Positions 62,493 to 64,000 of a stretch of DNA of 64,000 nucleotides are shown one piece after another (the stretch's first letter is position 1; the number at the start of each line of letters is the position of its first letter). A program made the translations under genes and the position numbers. The notes beneath the pieces are model-generated. The model was not told the origin of the DNA. It worked only from the letters and a program-made list of their open reading frames with translations, and searched no databases. The DNA comes from an uncultured Eubacterium sp. (GTDB lineage: Bacteria > Bacillota > Clostridia > Lachnospirales > Lachnospiraceae). The stretch is taken from assembly GCA_910583555.1 (NCBI GenBank), contig CAJTXO010000012.1:47657-111656 (forward strand), in the 5' to 3' direction.

Positions 62493-63089
62493 ATGAAACT
62501 TGTAAAATGTGAGAATGATCATTTTTATGACGCCGATAAATTTTTATCGTGCCCGCACTGCGCAAACCGGATTGCGGAACCAGAGGTAAAGGATCTTATG
62601 GGGACAAACCAGGGCCGGATACCGACGCTTCCCTCCGATGGAACCTGTGCCGACAGAATGGATTCCGACATAACAGATTTTGCCGCGACAAGTCCAGGCG
62701 GGGCTGCGGTATCGAAGTGCCCAAGCGCGGTTCTGGGAAAGACTGTTGGGTGGCTGGTCTGCATCGACGGCCTGATGCGCGGGGAGAGTTTTGTCCTTCG
62801 TGAGGGGGACAACTGTATCGGACGCGCGGGGAACATGGATGTACCCCTGCTGTGTGAACCGACTGTTTCCCGAAACCGGCACGCGGTCATAACGTATGAC
62901 GCGGTTCATAATTCTTTTCTTCTGCACTCACCGGAAAAGATCGATCAGATTTTATTGAATGAGAAGAGCATAAAAAAGCCGAAGACGCTGAAAAACCATG
63001 ACGTAATAACATTAGGAGACTGTTCCCTTTTGTTTGTCGCTCTTTGCGGTGCCAGCTTTCGCTGGAACGAAGGGGAAACGGAACAGTAG
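62493..63089 (+). CDS. FHA-domain protein with N-terminal cysteine motif
   Basis: ATG at 62493 follows aggtga by five bases. The 198-residue protein starts with a zinc-ribbon-like segment (KCENDHFYDADKFLSCPHC), has a variable middle part and a C-terminal FHA domain (about 95-185) with the GRAGNMDVPL strand and VSRNRHAVI, the usual phosphothreonine-binding Arg/Ser/Arg/His pattern. It begins 12 bases after the REC-LytTR-FHA gene and is followed by the kinase, so it is a probable partner or substrate adaptor of that kinase. Confidence 0.88.
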   Translation: MKLVKCENDHFYDADKFLSCPHCANRIAEPEVKDLMGTNQGRIPTLPSDGTCADRMDSDITDFAATSPGGAAVSKCPSAVLGKTVGWLVCIDGLMRGESFVLREGDNCIGRAGNMDVPLLCEPTVSRNRHAVITYDAVHNSFLLHSPEKIDQILLNEKSIKKPKTLKNHDVITLGDCSLLFVALCGASFRWNEGETEQ

Positions 63090-63100
63090 GAGGTTTTTTT

Positions 63101-64000
63101 GTGACAGAGGATCTGTTTTCCGGCTGCCATTCCCTGCCTGCAGGCACTTGTTTACACGGTGTTTATGAGATCATGGAAACGATCGGAGCGGGAGGATTTG
63201 CCGTAACGTACCGGGGAATCCGGCAGGATACGGGCGAGGTAGTCGCTATCAAAGAATATTTTCCTCCCAGCCTTGCTGTGCGCACGAAACAGGAAGGCTT
63301 TTATGTATTGCACCCATTTCCGGAGAAAAATACCGGATTGTTTCAAAAAGGCCTCCGCCGTTTTGTCAATGAGGCAGGTATTCTGAAATCGTTCCAGAAT
63401 CTGGAGAGTATTGTCCCCGTTTATGATCTGTTTGAAGAAAATGGAACGGCTTATCTTGTGATGGAATATATAAACGGCCTGACACTGGGCCAGTATGTGA
63501 CAGAAAACGGTACATTTACCTTTCCGGAGATTTCGGCGCTGATCGCGCCGGTCATCCGCTCCCTGGCGGATATCCACGCGCGGGGACTGATCCACCGCGA
63601 TGTCAGTCCGGACAACCTGATCCTCGGCACGGATAACCGGCTGCATCTCATTGATTTTGGCGCGGCGAGCAGGGAGAGTGCCGGCGATACAAAAAACACC
63701 GTGATCATCAAAGCCGGATATGCCCCGCCGGAGCAATATCTGCCGTCTGGTAAGACGGGTGCGTGGATTGACGTGTACGCCGTCTGTGCCACGATTTATT
63801 TTTGTGTGACTGGACACGCGCCGGCAGAGGCGATGCGCCGTCTGGACGCCGGTTCCCGGCAGCCGCTCCCGCATCTTGGGCACTTGCTTTCCTGGCAGTA
63901 CGCCATTTTGGAAAAAGGACTCCAGCTTCGTCCGGCAGACCGGTTCCAGAGTGCCGGCGAACTCTACGCGGCGTTGACGGGAACGGAGGAGCAGGTGGGA
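63101..64000 (+). CDS. Hanks-type Ser/Thr protein kinase, 5' part
   Basis: GTG at 63101 lies eight bases after taggagg. The 300 residues in the window form most of a eukaryotic-like kinase: glycine loop GAGGFAVTY (29-37), Lys51 in VAIKEYFPP, the catalytic HRDVSPDN (165-172), DFG with Asp185, and the activation-segment end GYAPPEQY. The frame is open at the window edge, so any C-terminal sensor or membrane part is not visible. With two FHA proteins directly upstream it forms a phosphothreonine signalling operon. Confidence 0.93.
   Translation, partial: MTEDLFSGCHSLPAGTCLHGVYEIMETIGAGGFAVTYRGIRQDTGEVVAIKEYFPPSLAVRTKQEGFYVLHPFPEKNTGLFQKGLRRFVNEAGILKSFQNLESIVPVYDLFEENGTAYLVMEYINGLTLGQYVTENGTFTFPEISALIAPVIRSLADIHARGLIHRDVSPDNLILGTDNRLHLIDFGAASRESAGDTKNTVIIKAGYAPPEQYLPSGKTGAWIDVYAVCATIYFCVTGHAPAEAMRRLDAGSRQPLPHLGHLLSWQYAILEKGLQLRPADRFQSAGELYAALTGTEEQVG

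Overview
The window looks like a chromosomal segment of a Gram-positive, probably spore-forming Clostridia species, most likely Lachnospiraceae. The reasons are strong AGGAGG-type ribosome binding sites, the gene repertoire (addAB, clpC-radA, rarA, tgt-yajC, feoAB), and many secreted proteins with lysine-rich Ig-like or fibronectin-like modules. Most of the window is GC-rich (estimated above 50%, not computed). Clearly AT-richer accessory patches lie at about 12.95-14.05 kb and 54-58.1 kb. Gene calls rest on reading motifs by eye; no database search was possible.

Layout. 1-12.9 kb: end of addB with a duplicated 3' end, addA, a SAM methyltransferase, two secreted wall proteins (SH3-glucosaminidase and cohesin-like), clpC, radA. 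12.95-14.05 kb: an Abi_2/HEPN abortive-infection gene behind its own promoter, a small structured leader and an intrinsic terminator. 14.06-16.2 kb: an NlpC/P60 wall hydrolase and RidA. 16.3-25.6 kb: a xylan-degradation locus with GH43-CBM6, an SGNH esterase, an AraC regulator, a cytidylate-kinase-like protein and two tandem GH10 xylanases. 25.8-31.6 kb: gltX, a frameshifted UvrD-like helicase, feoA, feoB. 31.5-38.5 kb: a frameshifted membrane glycosyltransferase, an FGGY sugar kinase, a YgiQ radical SAM protein, rfbB and rfbD. 38.6-45.7 kb: PBP1A, an IMPACT protein, rarA, a small membrane protein, tgt, yajC, rfbA. 45.8-51.7 kb: a degenerate M23 (SpoIIQ-like) protein, a tyrosine recombinase, a BIG2 protein, xylB and a fucose-isomerase-family isomerase. 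51.9-53.7 kb: an unknown protein and a patatin-like lipase. 53.9-58.1 kb: tRNA-Leu followed by an accessory patch of toxin-antitoxin genes and gene remnants. 58.2-61.3 kb: a large LRR surface protein. 61.4-64 kb: a signalling operon (REC-LytTR-FHA fusion, FHA protein, Ser/Thr kinase) that runs off the window.

How the genes work together. The secreted xylanases, GH43 and esterase would cut and debranch xylan outside the cell; the isomerase and xylulokinase at 48.5-51.7 kb, and possibly the FGGY kinase at 33 kb, could feed pentoses into central metabolism. rfbA, rfbB and rfbD belong to dTDP-rhamnose synthesis; rfbC is not seen here.

The most notable points are: (i) the promoter/hairpin/terminator/Abi_2 unit, which has the layout of an RNA-controlled toxin; (ii) the REC-LytTR-FHA fusion beside a Hanks kinase; (iii) two copies of an imperfect-palindrome, MITE-like element; (iv) four separate small tandem duplications that each overlap or abut the 3' end of a gene; and (v) several broken genes, including a frameshift inside the Walker A motif of a helicase.
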